A DNA stretch of 64,000 bases from Chlorops oryzae (GCA_020466095.1 CM035806.1:141165934-141229933), one strand, 5' to 3'; counted from the first letter of the stretch, positions 43,980 to 56,307 are shown. Translations and numbers: made by a program. Notes: generated by a model from the sequence alone, not told the origin.

Positions 43980-44669
43980 CTCTCATCTCAACCCTCCTCT
44001 CTCACGTCTCCTTCCCCCTCACTCCCCTAACTGTTCGTCTTTTCCTCACTCTCTCCCCTCTTTCACCGCTTCGAATTTTCCCTTCTCTCCCCTCTCTTTA
44101 CAATCCTCCCTCTCCTTCCCCTCCTCTCTAGGCCTCTCGATCTCCTCTCTCTCCACTCTCTCTCTCCCCCTCTCTCTTCCCCCCCTCTCTCCCCCTCTCT
44201 CTCACTCCCCTCTCTCTCCCCTCTCTCTCCCCTCTCTCTCCCCTCTCTCTCCCCCTCTCTCCCCTCTCTCCCCCTCTCTCTCTCCCTCTCTCTCTCCCCT
44301 CTCTCTCCCTCTCTCCTCTCCCCTCTCTCTCCCCTCTCTCTCCCCTCTCTCCTCTCTCTCCTCTCTCCCTCTCCTCTCCCTCTCTCTCCCCTCTCTCCTA
44401 CTCCCCTCTCCTCCCCTCTCTCTCTCCCCTCTCTCTCTCACCTCTCTCTCTCCTCTCACTCCTCTCTCTCCCTCTCCTCCCTCTCTCTCTCCCCTCTCCT
44501 CCCCTCTCCTCCCTCTCTCTCTCCCTCTCTCTCCTCTCTCTCTCTCTCTCCCTCTCTCTCCCTCTCTCTCCTCTCTCTTTCCCTCTCTCTTCCTCCCTCT
44601 CACCTCTCTCCCTGCCTCTCTCACCCTCTCCCTGCCTCTATCCCCCCCTCGCTCACTCCTTCTCTCGCT
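43980..44669. repeat. About 690-bp homopyrimidine CT tract
   Basis: Plus strand almost entirely C and T (CCCCTCTCTCTC units). It is the mirror-strand counterpart of the GA tract at 26497-27268. The Arg/Glu/Gly frame on the minus strand is an artefact. Confidence 0.95.
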
Positions 44670-44991
44670 GGATTTCATTGCTAAGGCTTTTGAGATCTTC
44701 AACGTACTTAAAATCGGTAATCACTAACTCATTTTAGATATCCTTCAGTGTCAGAAAGAAAATAATGGTAATTTTGATTCCTTTCATGTCCAAGGGTAGT
44801 TCAGCCTCCGAAAGCATTTCACCCTCCTAAGTTTTCGAAAAATACTATCGTCTAAAACAGAGTTTTCCAAACATTAGGTATGCAACTTTTGCGTATGCAT
44901 TGAGTTTGCGCGAAGCTTTCACGCCCTGCAGGAAATTACATCAATAAACGTATTAGTTCTGTCATTTATGCACATCAGATAAATGTCAGTA
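44670..44991. other. No gene seen
   Basis: Unique-looking DNA between the CT tract and the pogo-like MITE; no frame, repeat or motif stood out. Confidence 0.45.
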
Positions 44992-45299
44992 CAGTAGTTT
45001 CGCTATATAAGAAACTCGTATATAAAGACAAACTCGCCTTTAATAAACTGTTTACCAAAACCAAAAACTCTTTTTGTATGGAAAAAATTTTTATACTTAT
45101 AAGAAACTTGGTTTTTATCAAAAATTTAACACCCCTATTTTCAAATATCGGTAGTTTATATAAGAAAAAATTTTCTTATAAACGGTTTTTGCTTTTATAA
45201 GAAAGAATTTTCTTATAAACGAGTTCTTATATACGAAAAACCGGATATAAGAATGAAATTTCTTGGCAAAATCGACTTTCTTATATAGCGAAACTACTC
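44992..45299. mobile_element. 308-bp pogo-like MITE, TA-flanked
   Basis: CAGTAGTTTCGCTATATAAG at the left mirrors CTTATATAGCGAAACTACT at the right; TA at 44990-44991 and 45300-45301. The interior is a chain of TTATAAGAA/TTCTTATAA words in both orientations, so the element can fold over most of its length. Confidence 0.88.
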
Positions 45300-45800
45300 T
45301 ATATAAGTACATATTTTGGTAATGAATGGCTGATCAACTGAGACAGTGATAATTGTTTCAAGTCTCAAAAGCTAAAAAAAAATAAGAAACCTCTACTTCA
45401 AAATGTCTGGCGATGAAGTTTCGTTCGAGTTCTCTGTTAAGCATTGTAACACTGTTTTAATGCTGTTTGTTTGGCTTATTTCAAGACTTGTTTCTTGTTG
45501 TAATTACATAAAATTAACGGCTCGTCAATATAACAGACAGACAGACAGACAGACAGACTAACTGACTGACTGACTGACTGACTGATAGACTGTCCGAAGA
45601 AACGGGGTACCTTACATTAAAAGAAGAGGTTGCAATTTTCGCCTAAGCGAACCAGACGGGGACAGACAGCGCGACGAACATATAAACACACTTACATAAA
45701 TACGCACATACGCGACAGACAATGAAACCAGCAGACAAGACAGCGAGTAAAGCAATGAACCAGTCAACCATCTGGCCGGACAGACGCAGGAACACTCACT

Positions 45801-45850
<50 letters not shown>

Positions 45851-46935
45851 GAAAGGCACAGAGAGTGGCAGAGGGAGAGACAGGCAGGGAGGCGGAACCC
45901 GAGAAAAAGGGACGAAAGCACAGACGCAACATTGCACCCTTGAGCAACAAATTCCAAACGCGACCGACCGAATTCAGACGGATTCATACGAGAATGCACT
46001 TCATCCCACCCATGGACATGCAGGCTGGACTACCATTTCGACAAGGACGATGGAAAGCATCGGCAGCGGCATTGGCACCGACATCGGCATCGGCGACGAT
46101 TACGAATACGATGTCGCTGACGACGACGGCGACGGGGACGGGGACGATGACGATGACATTGAAGGCGACAGCGGCGATGGCGGCGGCGCAGATAAAATTT
46201 AATGCCCGAGAAGGGGGTTACACTAAAAAGGGCCTTGAGACGTCTAAGTGCGTCTTAAAAGAAAAAAACAAAAAAACAAAAACAACACAAACACACCAAC
46301 AACAACAACGACAAAAAAATATGAGCAGCCAGCGAACGGCTTAACCTTGAAAAACGAGTCCTGCCAAAGTGAAGCAGACAAAGTCATAAAACGAATTTTT
46401 CGAAATTTTTTATGGCACAACGAATTCGTTGAGAGACGAGCATGGGGAGTCCAGTCGTGCGCAGACGAAACTGAAACCCAAACTAAAAATGAAAATGAAA
46501 ATGGAAACGAAAACGAAAACGAAAACGTCGCGCCATCAACGATGACGGTGACAATGATGGTGCCGGTGCCGGTGACGGTGCCGGTGACGAAGTCTATGAC
46601 GGCACCGACATGAACGCTGACATTGATGGTGGTTCTCCTCATTTTTTACGATGGCTTATTTTTTTAAATGACTTACTGACGACAGTGCAGAGTGATATAC
46701 ACCGACTTCTGATGAGTGGATAAGCCGGTATATGCGGACCAACATCCGATATCAGTCCTGACAAGTCAAGAGCTAAATCAAAATCAAAATCAAAATCGGT
46801 TGGCAGGCGGGGTCACGGAACGTCGCCATCACCGAAACCGATCTCGGACCATAATCTGGATGGCACTCTTGCCGAACATTGCCGCGAAGACAGGCAACTT
46901 ATTATAACGGGCTTTTTATAACTGAGTTATTTCTT
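45300..46935. other. No gene supported; simple repeats
   Basis: CAGA and CTGA tetranucleotides at 45533-45590, GA run at 45800-45848, GGCATCGGCAGCGG-like hexanucleotides at 46045-46180, GAAAATGAAAAC-type units at 46490-46530 and GTGCCGGTGACG at 46560-46600. The 159-codon frame at 45865-46344 is composed of these. Confidence 0.45.
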
Positions 46936-47230
46936 TTTTGATTGGGGTTTTTTTTTTTTTGTTTAGTTAGACTAGAAGTTTATTAATCCTTTCACTTAAT
47001 TTTCTTGTTTCTTGGAGATACAATATACATAGGTAGGTCTGTAGAGAGGAGGTTTCAAACAGCCTGGAATCCGTCCCAAAAGCTTGTAAGTAAGTTCCCG
47101 GGATGACAGTTGTTAGCTTCAAATTATCTTCATGTGACCCGGGCTTCCTGTAAGCAGGCTTCCTGAATTCTTTAGGACCGACCCGTGGTCGACCTTGGGT
47201 CGGCCGCATTTACTGCACGATTTCTGCTTA
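46936..47230 (-). other. Possible retroelement 3' end or unknown frame
   Basis: T-runs at 46949-46961 precede an 80-codon minus-strand frame (46967-47209) of non-repetitive composition. I do not recognise the protein. A minus-strand poly(A) insertion is one reading; no target duplication was found. Confidence 0.25.
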
Positions 47231-48018
47231 GTGCAGACAGTTTATGAAGGGGGATTTCCTTCAAAACGGCTGGAATCCAATATGCAACTGATCCACATTC
47301 ATGCAAATTTAGAATGTGATCCATTCGATGAGAATTACCCAGCAGTCAAATAATTGCATATTATTTCCATAAAAATCTCATCAGAACGGATGACCACTCA
47401 CTACTCCGCAAGGCCGAAAGCGGAGGATGGCTAAATGGAATCTGTCTGTCTCAACTCGAAAAATATATACACACAAACACGAAGCCAAGACGCATTACTA
47501 CAAAAATTACAATAATCACTACAATAACAAACACAGCAACAGAAACAACATAACAAACAACAACAACAACAAACCCGAAACAATAAACAATTGAGAGCAA
47601 AGTGGAAGTGTCTTCGTAGGAATCGGAACTGGAATGGGAACAGTACTGATAGCCCCGATAATGGACATGCTCAACAAAGGTACAAAAACAACCACAACAA
47701 CAACAACACCAACAACAACAATAAAAAAAGGTTCAATTGTTTTGGTCAGACCGTAGGACTAGAGACAGTTGCGTTTCTTCCAATCTTGTGAGGATGCTGA
47801 CGAGGAGGACACCAGCAACAACGGAATGGTGACTCGGCTATTTCCTCAGCTCTATCCTGATACTCCATACCCGGCGATACGAACGGCCACATACATACAT
47901 ATGTCTATGAACGTACGTGCAAATGCATGTATGTACGTAATTTTATCTTTTTCCCCCTTATGGCTGGGCTCTTTTGTTTTATTTTTGTTTGTTTTTTTCT
48001 TTTGGTCATTGATAGAGG
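47231..48018. other. No gene; CAA repeats
   Basis: (ACAA)n and (CAA)n stretches at 47520-47575 and 47685-47730; CATA tetranucleotides at 47890-47935. Confidence 0.5.
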
Positions 48019-48310
48019 CCCATTAGGAAAATTCAATCTGACAGAATCCATGATGTCAGGGTGATACTTTGGATCCGGTCTGATGATGACCCGCGTGACT
48101 TTGTCACCCGAGATCGCGTGATACCAAATTTCGCAATGACATTCAAACACATGATCAGCATTCTTCTACGATGACATTATCATTCAAAGTATCATGCATG
48201 ACAATGTCACCTAAGTAAATACACGTATGTACATACATACATACCTACATACACATGTCTCGGTGAAATCACTGATGTCTTTGTTTTTCAGGAGATATTT
48301 GCCTGCTGGG
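48019..48310. mobile_element. MITE of the CCCAGC-ended family
   Basis: Left CCCATTAGGAAAATTC, right GGAGATATTTGCCTGCTGGG. Internal ATGACATT/AATGTCA words and CATCACTGATG-like phrase as in the 24578-25162 copy (AATCACTGATGTCTTTG here). A TACATACATA microsatellite sits inside. Confidence 0.6.
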
Positions 48311-48371
48311 GGACGCCTTAACCAGATTGTGTCGCCTTCATGCATGTATGAATGTATGATTGAAGCATGCA

Positions 48372-48375
<4 letters not shown>

Positions 48376-48402
<27 letters not shown>

Positions 48403-48404
48403 TT
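48376..48404. repeat. (GT)n microsatellite
   Basis: GTGTGCGTGTGTGT run. Confidence 0.95.
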
Positions 48405-48911
48405 GTGTGAACGACAGTGAATAATATTTTTACTTCCAAAAGGCAAAATGAAATGCAGCCAGACCAGACCAGACCGGACCGGACCATAGCAGATTCAAGC
48501 ACAGTATGGCTTGGCATGGCCTAGCATGGCCTTGTAGTCGTGTAATCGTAATCCTGTCTGGTCGCAGGGAGCTAGGCCGACTTGTCTGGCTGTCGCAGGC
48601 TGCCTTTTTGTCTCTTGCCTCTTATCCCACGCCAGACGAACTGTATAACTTGCCGCTTTCTGTCACCGTTGCCGTCTGTGCTTTTGCAAAATTTTGAGGA
48701 GCTACAACAACAACAAAAACAAAGATTGTATTTATTTTTTAACTGAAAACATAAAACTGAAATCAAGCAACACCACCAACAACAACAACAACAACAACAA
48801 GATGATATAAAATGAAGAAGAAAAAATCAAAATATACGATAAAGGATAAAAAATAATATGAGCGAGGAAAAAGTTAAAGGAGCATAACGAAGTAAGGCAG
48901 ACAACAGAAAA

Positions 48912-49133
48912 ATGCAAACGAGAGCGCATTACGGAAGACAACAACAACAACAACAACAGCTACAGGCACATTCACCAAAAGCTAAGCCATCAGCATCCCC
49001 ATCACCAGCATTGCGGTCGTCTTCCCGGCCTGCACCGCCATCGCCATCACCATCACCATCATCACCGCCATCGTTATCACCATTCCACCAGAGTGTTCAT
49101 GCCCAACATTACCGACAACAACTTTTATATTAA
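48912..49133 (+). other. Doubtful 73-codon frame, polyQ then Ser/Pro-rich
   Basis: ATG in a fly-like context (GAAAAATG), seven Gln codons, then a Ser/Pro-rich stretch and TAA. CAA and CATCAC repeats explain most of it. No domain; no splice context identified. Listed because its base composition is less trivial than other repeat frames. Confidence 0.1.
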
Positions 49134-49369
49134 CTACGCGATATGTTCGAAAGTTACGAACACACTACTTGTTTGTGTATGCGTTTACGAAACGACCCAA
49201 TAGAAAATTTTCACTATTATGCACCTAGACAGGATGATTGCTTCAAGGCGAAAAATAATTTGATTAAATTTTATTTTTTGAAAATTTCGGTTTTGTCAAA
49301 GGTCAAAGGTTGTATATCTATAGATTTCTGCCCAAGGCAAAATACGAAAACAAATCCGGTCTGATATAT

Positions 49370-49860
49370 TATTCCAAAACGTATTGGTATTCTTTGTTAT
49401 CTATTTTTTTTTTATTAATTTTATTATTTATATTTCTTATATGTTTTTTACTTAATTTTTTTATTATTATTTTTATTTATATTTATTTTTCATTTATTTT
49501 TCATTCATTCTTCTATTTATTTAGTTGTTTACTTCTTCGTTTATTGTTTTAGATATAATTTTTATTTATTCTTTTTTATTTCTTTCATTTTTTATTTATA
49601 TTTTTAGCCAATTTTTATTGATTTTTTATTTACTTTAATTAAGTAATATTTTTTTTTATCGATTTTTTTAATATTTTTTCTTTATTTTGTTATATATTTT
49701 GTATTCATTTTTATTTTTTTTTTTTTTTTAATAATTTATTTATTTTTTGTGAGATTTGTTAATTTTCTATATTTTGTATTTATTTTTTTTATTTATTTAT
49801 TTAATTTTTTGTAATTGTTTTTTAAGATTTAAAAAAAAAAATTTTCCCTCCCTAGACGGG
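49370..49860. repeat. T-rich TTTTATTTAT low-complexity DNA
   Basis: Nearly 500 bp of TTTATTTATTTTT variants with few G or C. Confidence 0.85.
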
Positions 49861-50113
49861 ATTTTTTTTTAAATTTTATATTTGTCATCCTATCACTTTT
49901 CCTCCTGGGCGTCAATGTCTTTTAATATGTGGAATATTTTTCAAGGTTACGAAAGGAATTTTTTGCCTTGCATTTTGCAGTCGCCGCTGAAAATTTTTAT
50001 GCGTTCTCGTTCTGGCTCCCTTTCCCTTTGCCCAGTCTTGTTGCGAATCGTGCCGTCTACCTTTTTGGGATCAAACTCACACACACGCACACGGCAATTC
50101 GTCTGTTGGGGCT

Positions 50114-50411
50114 CCCAGTAGAAAATGTCGCGCGGATATCCGCGAGGATGTCCTCGTGAAAATGGGAGCCGCACCACCTGCCTTCGTGGAGAATGCGCGC
50201 GGTGATATTTCTACACGAATGTCATTACGCTTCACCTCGGACGAGTTCATTCGCATGGCAGCGGGAAAGTACACAGGACGCGCTGCATGACATGTTCATC
50301 GAGACGAAGCCGGTACGAATGATCATTTCGCTCCGTCTCGATGACGCTGTCCTGCTGAGCATTTCACTTGGCGCGAGGACTTGTTCCGCGCCGACACAAT
50401 TTTCTGCTGGG
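50114..50411. mobile_element. 298-bp MITE of the CCCAGC-ended family
   Basis: Left CCCAGTAGAAAATGTCGCG pairs with the reverse of the right end, CCCAGCAGAAAATTGTGTCG. The inside is unusually CG-rich (GCGCGGATATCCGCG, a 15-base near-palindrome at 50130-50145) and has TGTTCATCGAGACGAAG-like family words. No 8-bp duplication seen. Confidence 0.72.
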
Positions 50412-50971
50412 TTCCTTTGCGTCGCGAAGCGGCACGACACAATGCAATCGAGTGTGCGTGCGTGCGTGCGTGTGTGTGTGTGTGTGTGTGTGAAGGGTTG
50501 TAAGTGTCGGTGTAAGTATGATTGTCAGAGTCCTTTTCATGGCGCTGCGTTTTATAATTTTTTTTGTTTTGGTCGTCGTTTGTGCTTTTCTCTTTTGTTC
50601 CTTTGTTATTGTTGTTCTTGTTGTCGCTTCATTTTCGTCCTTTTACGTTTTCAATTTTGTAACGATTTTCATCGTACCGCATCGTCTCGCATATGTTCAA
50701 ATAACTCTTTCGGGTTTATGTCGCTTTGATGACATCAAAATCGTAACGATTGATTTTCTACGATTGCACAGTGGGCTGAAGTTGTTAAAAGGCCTATCAA
50801 ATTCTTTCAAATAATGCGCTCAAATTGATGAGTTAAAACTTTATGTCATACCTACAATAAGCATGTAAAACTTCTGGAGCTTCGAAGTTCAAAGCTTCGA
50901 AGCAGTAAAAAACAATTAATTGCTCTACTGTAATATGTTCTAAGTACATACCTTCTTATTTTGTGTAGGGT

Positions 50972-51007
<36 letters not shown>

Positions 51008-51568
51008 ACAATTTATCATTTTAGTTGATCTTGTTACGCTTGTTACCACTAACATTACTACACATACGGAGCAATGGCAACGCATAAGTCCGTTTCAGCC
51101 CGAAATCACATACCCTAACACAAGAAAACAGGTACATCCACGACCGAATTGAGAATTTAAATAGATTTATTATATAATGACTATTTAGTTTATGGTTAAT
51201 ACTCAAATAAAATAATCTTTTTTCGGGATTCAAATACGGATTAGTTATGATGTGGGGTCGGAAAAAATGCCCTTAAAGTGACGAAATTAATGTATCTGGA
51301 ATATGTTCTTAAAATCTTTGATTAAATCCCAAAAAAGTTATTTCATATAATATTATTTACTTAATTTAATTATATTTTCTTGCATTGAATTTTTGATTGC
51401 AATGAACATGAACCAATCCTCTCAAAATGAAATATTTTTAATGAGTTTAAAACCATAAATCAATCAAAAACGTTAAGGGCTTTTTCCCAGAGGAATGAGC
51501 TTGGAGACATTGCCAGATTTGAATTTGTTTTCAATCAAAATTAATTCAAAGAAATCATAAATAATATA
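50412..51568. other. No gene supported
   Basis: (GT)n at 50457-50492, T/G-rich DNA, and a T-run of about 36 at 50971-51006. Frames at 50193-50814 overlap in different phases without domains. Confidence 0.45.
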
Positions 51569-51723
51569 CAGTCGAAACCTCTCTATAACGCTATTCAAGG
51601 GACCGGGAACGAAATTCGTTATGAGGAAAAAAAAAGGCACTAAAAATTACCGAAAATGCTTTGAGGAGATCCGCTATAAGAGAAACTTATCATAGAGAAG
51701 TTCGTTATAAAGAGCTCCGACTG
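51569..51723. mobile_element. 155-bp pogo/Tigger-like MITE
   Basis: CAGTCGAAACCTCTCTATAA at the left and TTATAAAGAGCTCCGACTG at the right, flanked by TA (51567-51568, 51724-51725). These ends are typical of pogo/Tigger-derived MITEs. Internal CGCTATAAGAG and CGTTATGAGG repeats. Confidence 0.9.
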
Positions 51724-52484
51724 TACATATATTTGATCCGAATAATTTTTTAAATAATTTTTTTAAAGAATTAATTTTTTTATTAATTAAAAATAAACTC
51801 GAACGATTATTTAGCAATCAATCCCAATGAATGAAACGTAATTAAAAATTTCAAACCAACAAATATAAAAATAAATAAAAACTCTTATAATTATTAATCT
51901 AAATTCGGTCTGAATTGAAGTGTGGACCCCGACCCTTTTACATCCCAGATTGGGCATCTCACCTTTAGTCATTCGATTTCTGGTCATGCACAAATGAGGG
52001 GTTACAACGCGCACGATGGTCGTTCATAGCCGATTGCAGCGTGCTGACTTGTTCAGTTTTATAGTCGCGTCGTTAGTGGAGCATGGCTTAAAGAGGTTTT
52101 ACGAAAGTCACAGCTAGCACTGTGAAGTGTGTCTGGAAATGAAGTTGAGGTGACTTCATTCGACAGCCATCGACGTCTGAGAGGCATTTTTGTGTAGACA
52201 TCGTATTGGAGATGGTGTCATGGGGGCTGCAACGTTGGCTGAGACTGCGAACGCGAATGGGAATGCGTCTGGAAATGGGATAAGCTCAAGGACTGACAAA
52301 TACAATTGAACATATGGAATAGCCACTTTGCATGTAGACGAAATTGTGGCGAGATGTGTCAATTGATCATTAATAGGCTGTCTAGGGTAGTTTGTCCCTA
52401 CATTGACGTCTTCCTGCTGTATGTGTTTGTGTGCATGGGAAAACTTTTTTACTTCTTAATGTACAAGGATATGCTGTATAACAG
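51724..52484. other. No gene seen
   Basis: Unique-looking AT-rich DNA; no supported frame. Confidence 0.45.
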
Positions 52485-52850
52485 CCCTGCAGGAAGCCTG
52501 TCGCCATATAGCCCCATGTCTATACTGACGTCAATATAGACGAGAGAACTAGTGACAACGTCAAAAGTATTTACGGGCGGTATCATTATAGAAGAAGTAT
52601 AGTTAATCTTTATTGACCATGTCAACAACATGTCTCCTTATAAAGCGAAAGAGTACTCCTTTTGTCTACACAATAGTACCGACGTCAATAGTTCGTTAAT
52701 GGTTTTTCGGTCTACTGTTGACATTCAATGACAACTCAATGTTAAATGTCAATAACGCAAAGCATTGCGACGGGTATAACTTGTCAGTAGTACTGTTGAC
52801 GCAGTCAGTAGAGAAAGAGTATAGATTCACTATTGACATTTCCTGCAGGG
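52485..52850. mobile_element. 366-bp MITE with CCCTGCAGGAA ends
   Basis: CCCTGCAGGAAGCCTG at the left and CATTTCCTGCAGGG at the right. Inside, TATTGACGTC/GACGTCAATA words are repeated (52528, 52680-52690) together with AATGTCAATA. Probably related to the CCCAGC-ended family through the GGAAATGTCA subterminal sequence. Confidence 0.75.
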
Positions 52851-53980
52851 AGGCGTAGTGTAGTTTGTGTGTGTGTGTGTGAGCCCGCTCGAATAAACGA
52901 GGGCGTCACATAGATCAATGATGATACCCGTTCAAGGGAGATACTTAGCAAATTAAGGGAGAAATAAAGATTTCCGTTTTTCGAAGGTCATCTTCTACAG
53001 ATCTATAGATGTCGACTTCAATTTAATTTCATGCTAAAAATAAATCATCGTGTATATTTATCCTCATTATTCTTTTAAAAGCAATTTTGATTGCATTCAC
53101 TCAACTATTTTCCATTCGATAAGACTCTTATTGCGTTCGATACGAGTAAATAAAAAATAGGTACAAAAAAGAAAGAAAAAAAAAGAAAAGAAAAACAAAA
53201 AAAACCTTACCATTAAAGGGTTAAGCCACTGGAGCTCATGGTGCTTCAGCTAACCACAAAATTGCTTTCTCACAGCTGCAAGTGCGGCGTAACGGTCGAC
53301 TGAATGGACACCTCAAAATTGATTGGTTCATACAAACGTAGTTCCCTGGCATCAATTGCTTTTATTGCCGGTTTATTGCGGCATTCACGTGAGTGCATCG
53401 TTCATGATTTTATTTTTTTTTTTGTCGGTTTCATTTCAACCGTTTTTTCTTTTGTTTTTTCTGTCTGTTGTTGTTGTATTTGTTTGTTTTTTAAAGCTCT
53501 AAAAGGAGTTGTTGATATGGCTAGCAAAACCTTTATTTTTATGTTGCACGTTCGAATCTATGCAGACACATCAATCAGCAACAAAGCACTGCAACATTTT
53601 TTTTTTTTTTTTTGTTATTGGTCTTATGCAGAGCAACATATTTATTATAGAGCTGCTGCTACAAATGCTATGCCACTTTTAAGGACATGAATTATCGCTG
53701 GAAAATTTTCAAAGAATTCGTTATCCTTCAATCGAATTTGTGGATTAATTGAAAAAAAAAAAAACATTCCTTTTCAAAAGCACGTCCAAAAACAATGAGT
53801 GCATGTGTAATTAATTTGAACCCTGAGATACACCAGGGTTTGCACAATCATAGTCGTGTTCCATATCATTCTTGCCGGCACTCATCCAACGGATTTTAAT
53901 CCAGATTAGCCATAAATTATTTGTTCGACAAATTGGTTTTGAAAGGGTTAAGAGGAAGTGGACAAAAATATGCTTATAAG
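52851..53980. other. No gene supported
   Basis: (GT)n at 52867-52880, A-rich stretch 53165-53200, T-runs 53410, 53597. The 128-codon frame 53304-53690 crosses several T-runs and has no domain. Confidence 0.4.
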
Positions 53981-54076
53981 CAGCGGCGTAGCGAGGCATT
54001 TCGGCCTTCATAAAAATTGAAATATGATTTGGCGCTCGGGGTGGCTGCCCCCTTCATCCCCCTCGCTACGATACTG
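53981..54076. mobile_element. 96-bp hAT MITE with perfect 8-bp TSD
   Basis: CAGCGGCGTAGCGAGG at the left and CCTCGCTACGATACTG at the right (14/16 paired). The octamer CTTATAAG lies directly outside both ends (53973-53980 and 54077-54084). One of the smallest complete elements in the window. Confidence 0.88.
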
Positions 54077-54084
54077 CTTATAAG

Positions 54085-54820
54085 ATGTACATATTAACAC
54101 TTCGTTTCCTTTAAGGCTCTAAAAACTTAGAAAGCTTCAGCTTAACAAGCAACGCCGCAGAGGTCTCAAAGGAATGGCCATGTGTTTCTTATCTTGTGTT
54201 ATTATTTATTTATTTTTTTTTTTTTATTTATTTATTCATTCATTTATTTAATTATTTTTTTGATAATGCAATTGTTTTCACGTTCGCGTCTTTGCGCAGA
54301 CAGTTCTGTTTTAAAAAGCGAGAGAGATAGAGCAAAGACTTAAGACGCGAACGTGAAAGCAGTGATAAAAATCTTACGTAATTAATGGACAGCCCCTAAG
54401 TGAACAAAAATTTTCAAAAGCAAAAAACAAACAAAATATTTTATTTCAACTGTGCCTTCAGAAATGTATCAATGCTAGAGAATCGATCAAGGGGGAAAAG
54501 AGCAGGGTCCATCAATTTTTCCGGACACAACGCACCTTCTCATTTTGAGATTCAATTTTCATATATAAAAATATCGAACACATTCGGCATAAAAGAGTCA
54601 TGCATGGCACCCGAGCAGGGAAAATACGATTTCAATTCTCATAAGTGGTAAATTTACCTTATATGTACCGCATAAATTTCGATATAAAAATACCCATATT
54701 TTGAGAAAAATACCCAATTTCCCATGTCAGTTATTTGAGTGAAAGAAAAAACCCACAATCTGGCATCACTGGTTTGAATTGTAAACAAAAATAAACTGTT
54801 TTGCGATGCTATAACCAAGC
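54085..54820. other. No gene seen
   Basis: TTTA tetranucleotide DNA at 54200-54260; unique DNA otherwise. AAGACGCGAACGTGAAAGC at 54341 partly mirrors TTTTCACGTTCGCGTCTTTG at 54275, a hint of another small inverted-repeat element. Confidence 0.4.
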
Positions 54821-54821
54821 T

Positions 54822-54908
54822 TTAGCTCGGGGCTCCCTTATAACATGGGTTTGATGTCTCGGGGCTCCCTATAACTGAGCTTTATACAGCTCCGGGCTCC
54901 CTTATGCA
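54822..54908. repeat. Short tandem of CTCGGGGCTCCCTTATAA units
   Basis: TCGGGGCTCCCTTATAAC, TCGGGGCTCCCTATAAC and CCGGGCTCCCTTATGC recur at spacings of about 35-40 bases, each followed by a GCTTTA- or GGGTTTGA-like link. Confidence 0.7.
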
Positions 54909-55370
54909 TTGTTCAGACGGAACGTGTTTCAGCTCTTAGGGCCAAGGTACAATAGTTCGAGAGCGCTGCGTGCAACACTCTCTGTCTCGCTCTCTCTCTA
55001 TCACTCTGTATCTCTCTCCCACTCTCTCGCGCACCCACGCACGACACTCGGACTATTGTACCTTGGCCCTTATTCTTGTTTCGGGGCCGAAACAAGAACG
55101 AAACACTTGATTCGCCATACAAAATATGACATCCGAAACACTTCGAAACTACGTGTTTCAGATCGAAACAAGTAGCGATTCATTCATATTCTGACATTTA
55201 CTAACATTTCTTTTCCATTTTCAAAGTAGGCAAAAAAGACTATTTCAAAACAGTTGGAAAAAAAATAAGAAGAAGAAGGTAACGAAACACGAATGACCAC
55301 GTCTGAACGAGTAGTTTCGCATTCGTAATTCACGAAACGAAACACATGTTTCGTAGCTCCGTCTGAACAA
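54909..55370. mobile_element. 462-bp MITE with TTGTTCAGACGG ends
   Basis: TTGTTCAGACGG (54909) and CCGTCTGAACAA (55359-55370) are perfect 12-bp inverted repeats. Subterminal GTGTTTCG/CGAAACAC words recur many times in both orientations. A Harbinger-like MITE is nested at 54939-55069. The superfamily of the outer element is unclear. Confidence 0.8.
54939..55069. mobile_element. 131-bp PIF/Harbinger-like MITE, nested
   Basis: GGGCCAAGGTACAATAG at the left and CTATTGTACCTTGGCCC at the right are perfect inverted repeats. TTA flanks both sides (54936-54938 and 55070-55072), the target size expected for PIF/Harbinger. A CT-rich stretch fills the middle. Removing it restores continuity of the outer element. 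Confidence 0.87.
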
Positions 55371-56022
55371 GCCTTTATAATTAAGCTTTAGCATTAGGAG
55401 CCGAGAAAAATTTCCCGCAGCGATTGCCGAGCTGCATGCCGATTTTGTATGGCAAAAGATTTTGTGTGGCGGCAGTTACCATTCTGGCTCGAGTGAGGAC
55501 GGTTGGTTTCAAATTGAAAATTACTATTTAATTAAATACAATAAATAAAAACATCAATTCAATAAATGAATTAAATATGAAAGGAATTGAATATGAAACA
55601 TGAAAGAAGGAAAAGCGCAAGAAAGCCCCGCGAAAAAGCGAAGTGAAACTGAAAAATGATTATTAAATATTAATAATTAAAGTTAAATTAAATAAAGTAA
55701 ACTTAATAAATGAAATTAGCCAATCGTAGTGTAAATTAAAAAATAAAAAATTAATAAATTGAAGTCCCTCCCAGAACAAGAAAGCGGCTGACAGGGAATT
55801 CGAAACAAAACAATTAGCAAGTAAACAAAAATGGTAAGCATATCATATACATTTTGTTTACAGTGGGCCCTCGATTGCTCGAACATTTATTTTTGTTTTG
55901 AAGTTCGGTATTTATCAACTCGACATTTGAAGCCTTTGCCAGCGACCATAAGGAAGTGTGCACTTCATATTAAAAGCCTGGTATCATATTTGATAGATGA
56001 GGCTTTTAAGGGTTAATTTTTA

Positions 56023-56054
<32 letters not shown>

Positions 56055-56307
56055 TTTTGAATCAGTCTACGGCGGTAATAAAAAAAAATCACATTGCTTT
56101 TGATGACGTCCTTAATGGCTAATCTTCACTCGTTCTGCACGCTTTTTCCACACTTATCTATGGCCTTGAATTAAATTTTGTTGAAGCCATCTTTGTTTTT
56201 CTTTTTTATCTATTTTTCTTATTTTTTTTTTTAATTTTCGAGAGAAATGCGCTTAAAATTTCAAGTAAAAAGTACTTTCATGAGCGATCATGGAGAGTAA
56301 TTAACAT
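55371..56307. other. No gene; possible pogo-like start at 55861
   Basis: AT-rich DNA. CAGTGGGCCCTCGATTGC after a TA at 55859-55860, with CTCGAACATT and AACTCGACATTTGAA following, is typical of pogo/Tigger left ends; no right end found. T-run at 56030-56053. Confidence 0.35.

Noticed and set aside
44202..44702. 166-codon Arg/Glu/Gly frame
   Set aside because: Product of the CT tract.
45865..46344. 159-codon frame with Thr/Ala/Met-rich and Gln-rich parts
   Set aside because: Built from consecutive simple repeats; no recognisable domain.
46967..47209. Minus-strand 80-codon frame as a known retroelement protein
   Set aside because: Not low complexity, but I recognise no motif; left as an unknown.
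48912..49133. PolyQ and Ser/Pro-rich frame as a real coding exon
   Set aside because: Mostly CAA and CATCAC repeats, no domain or splice evidence; kept only as a doubtful entry.
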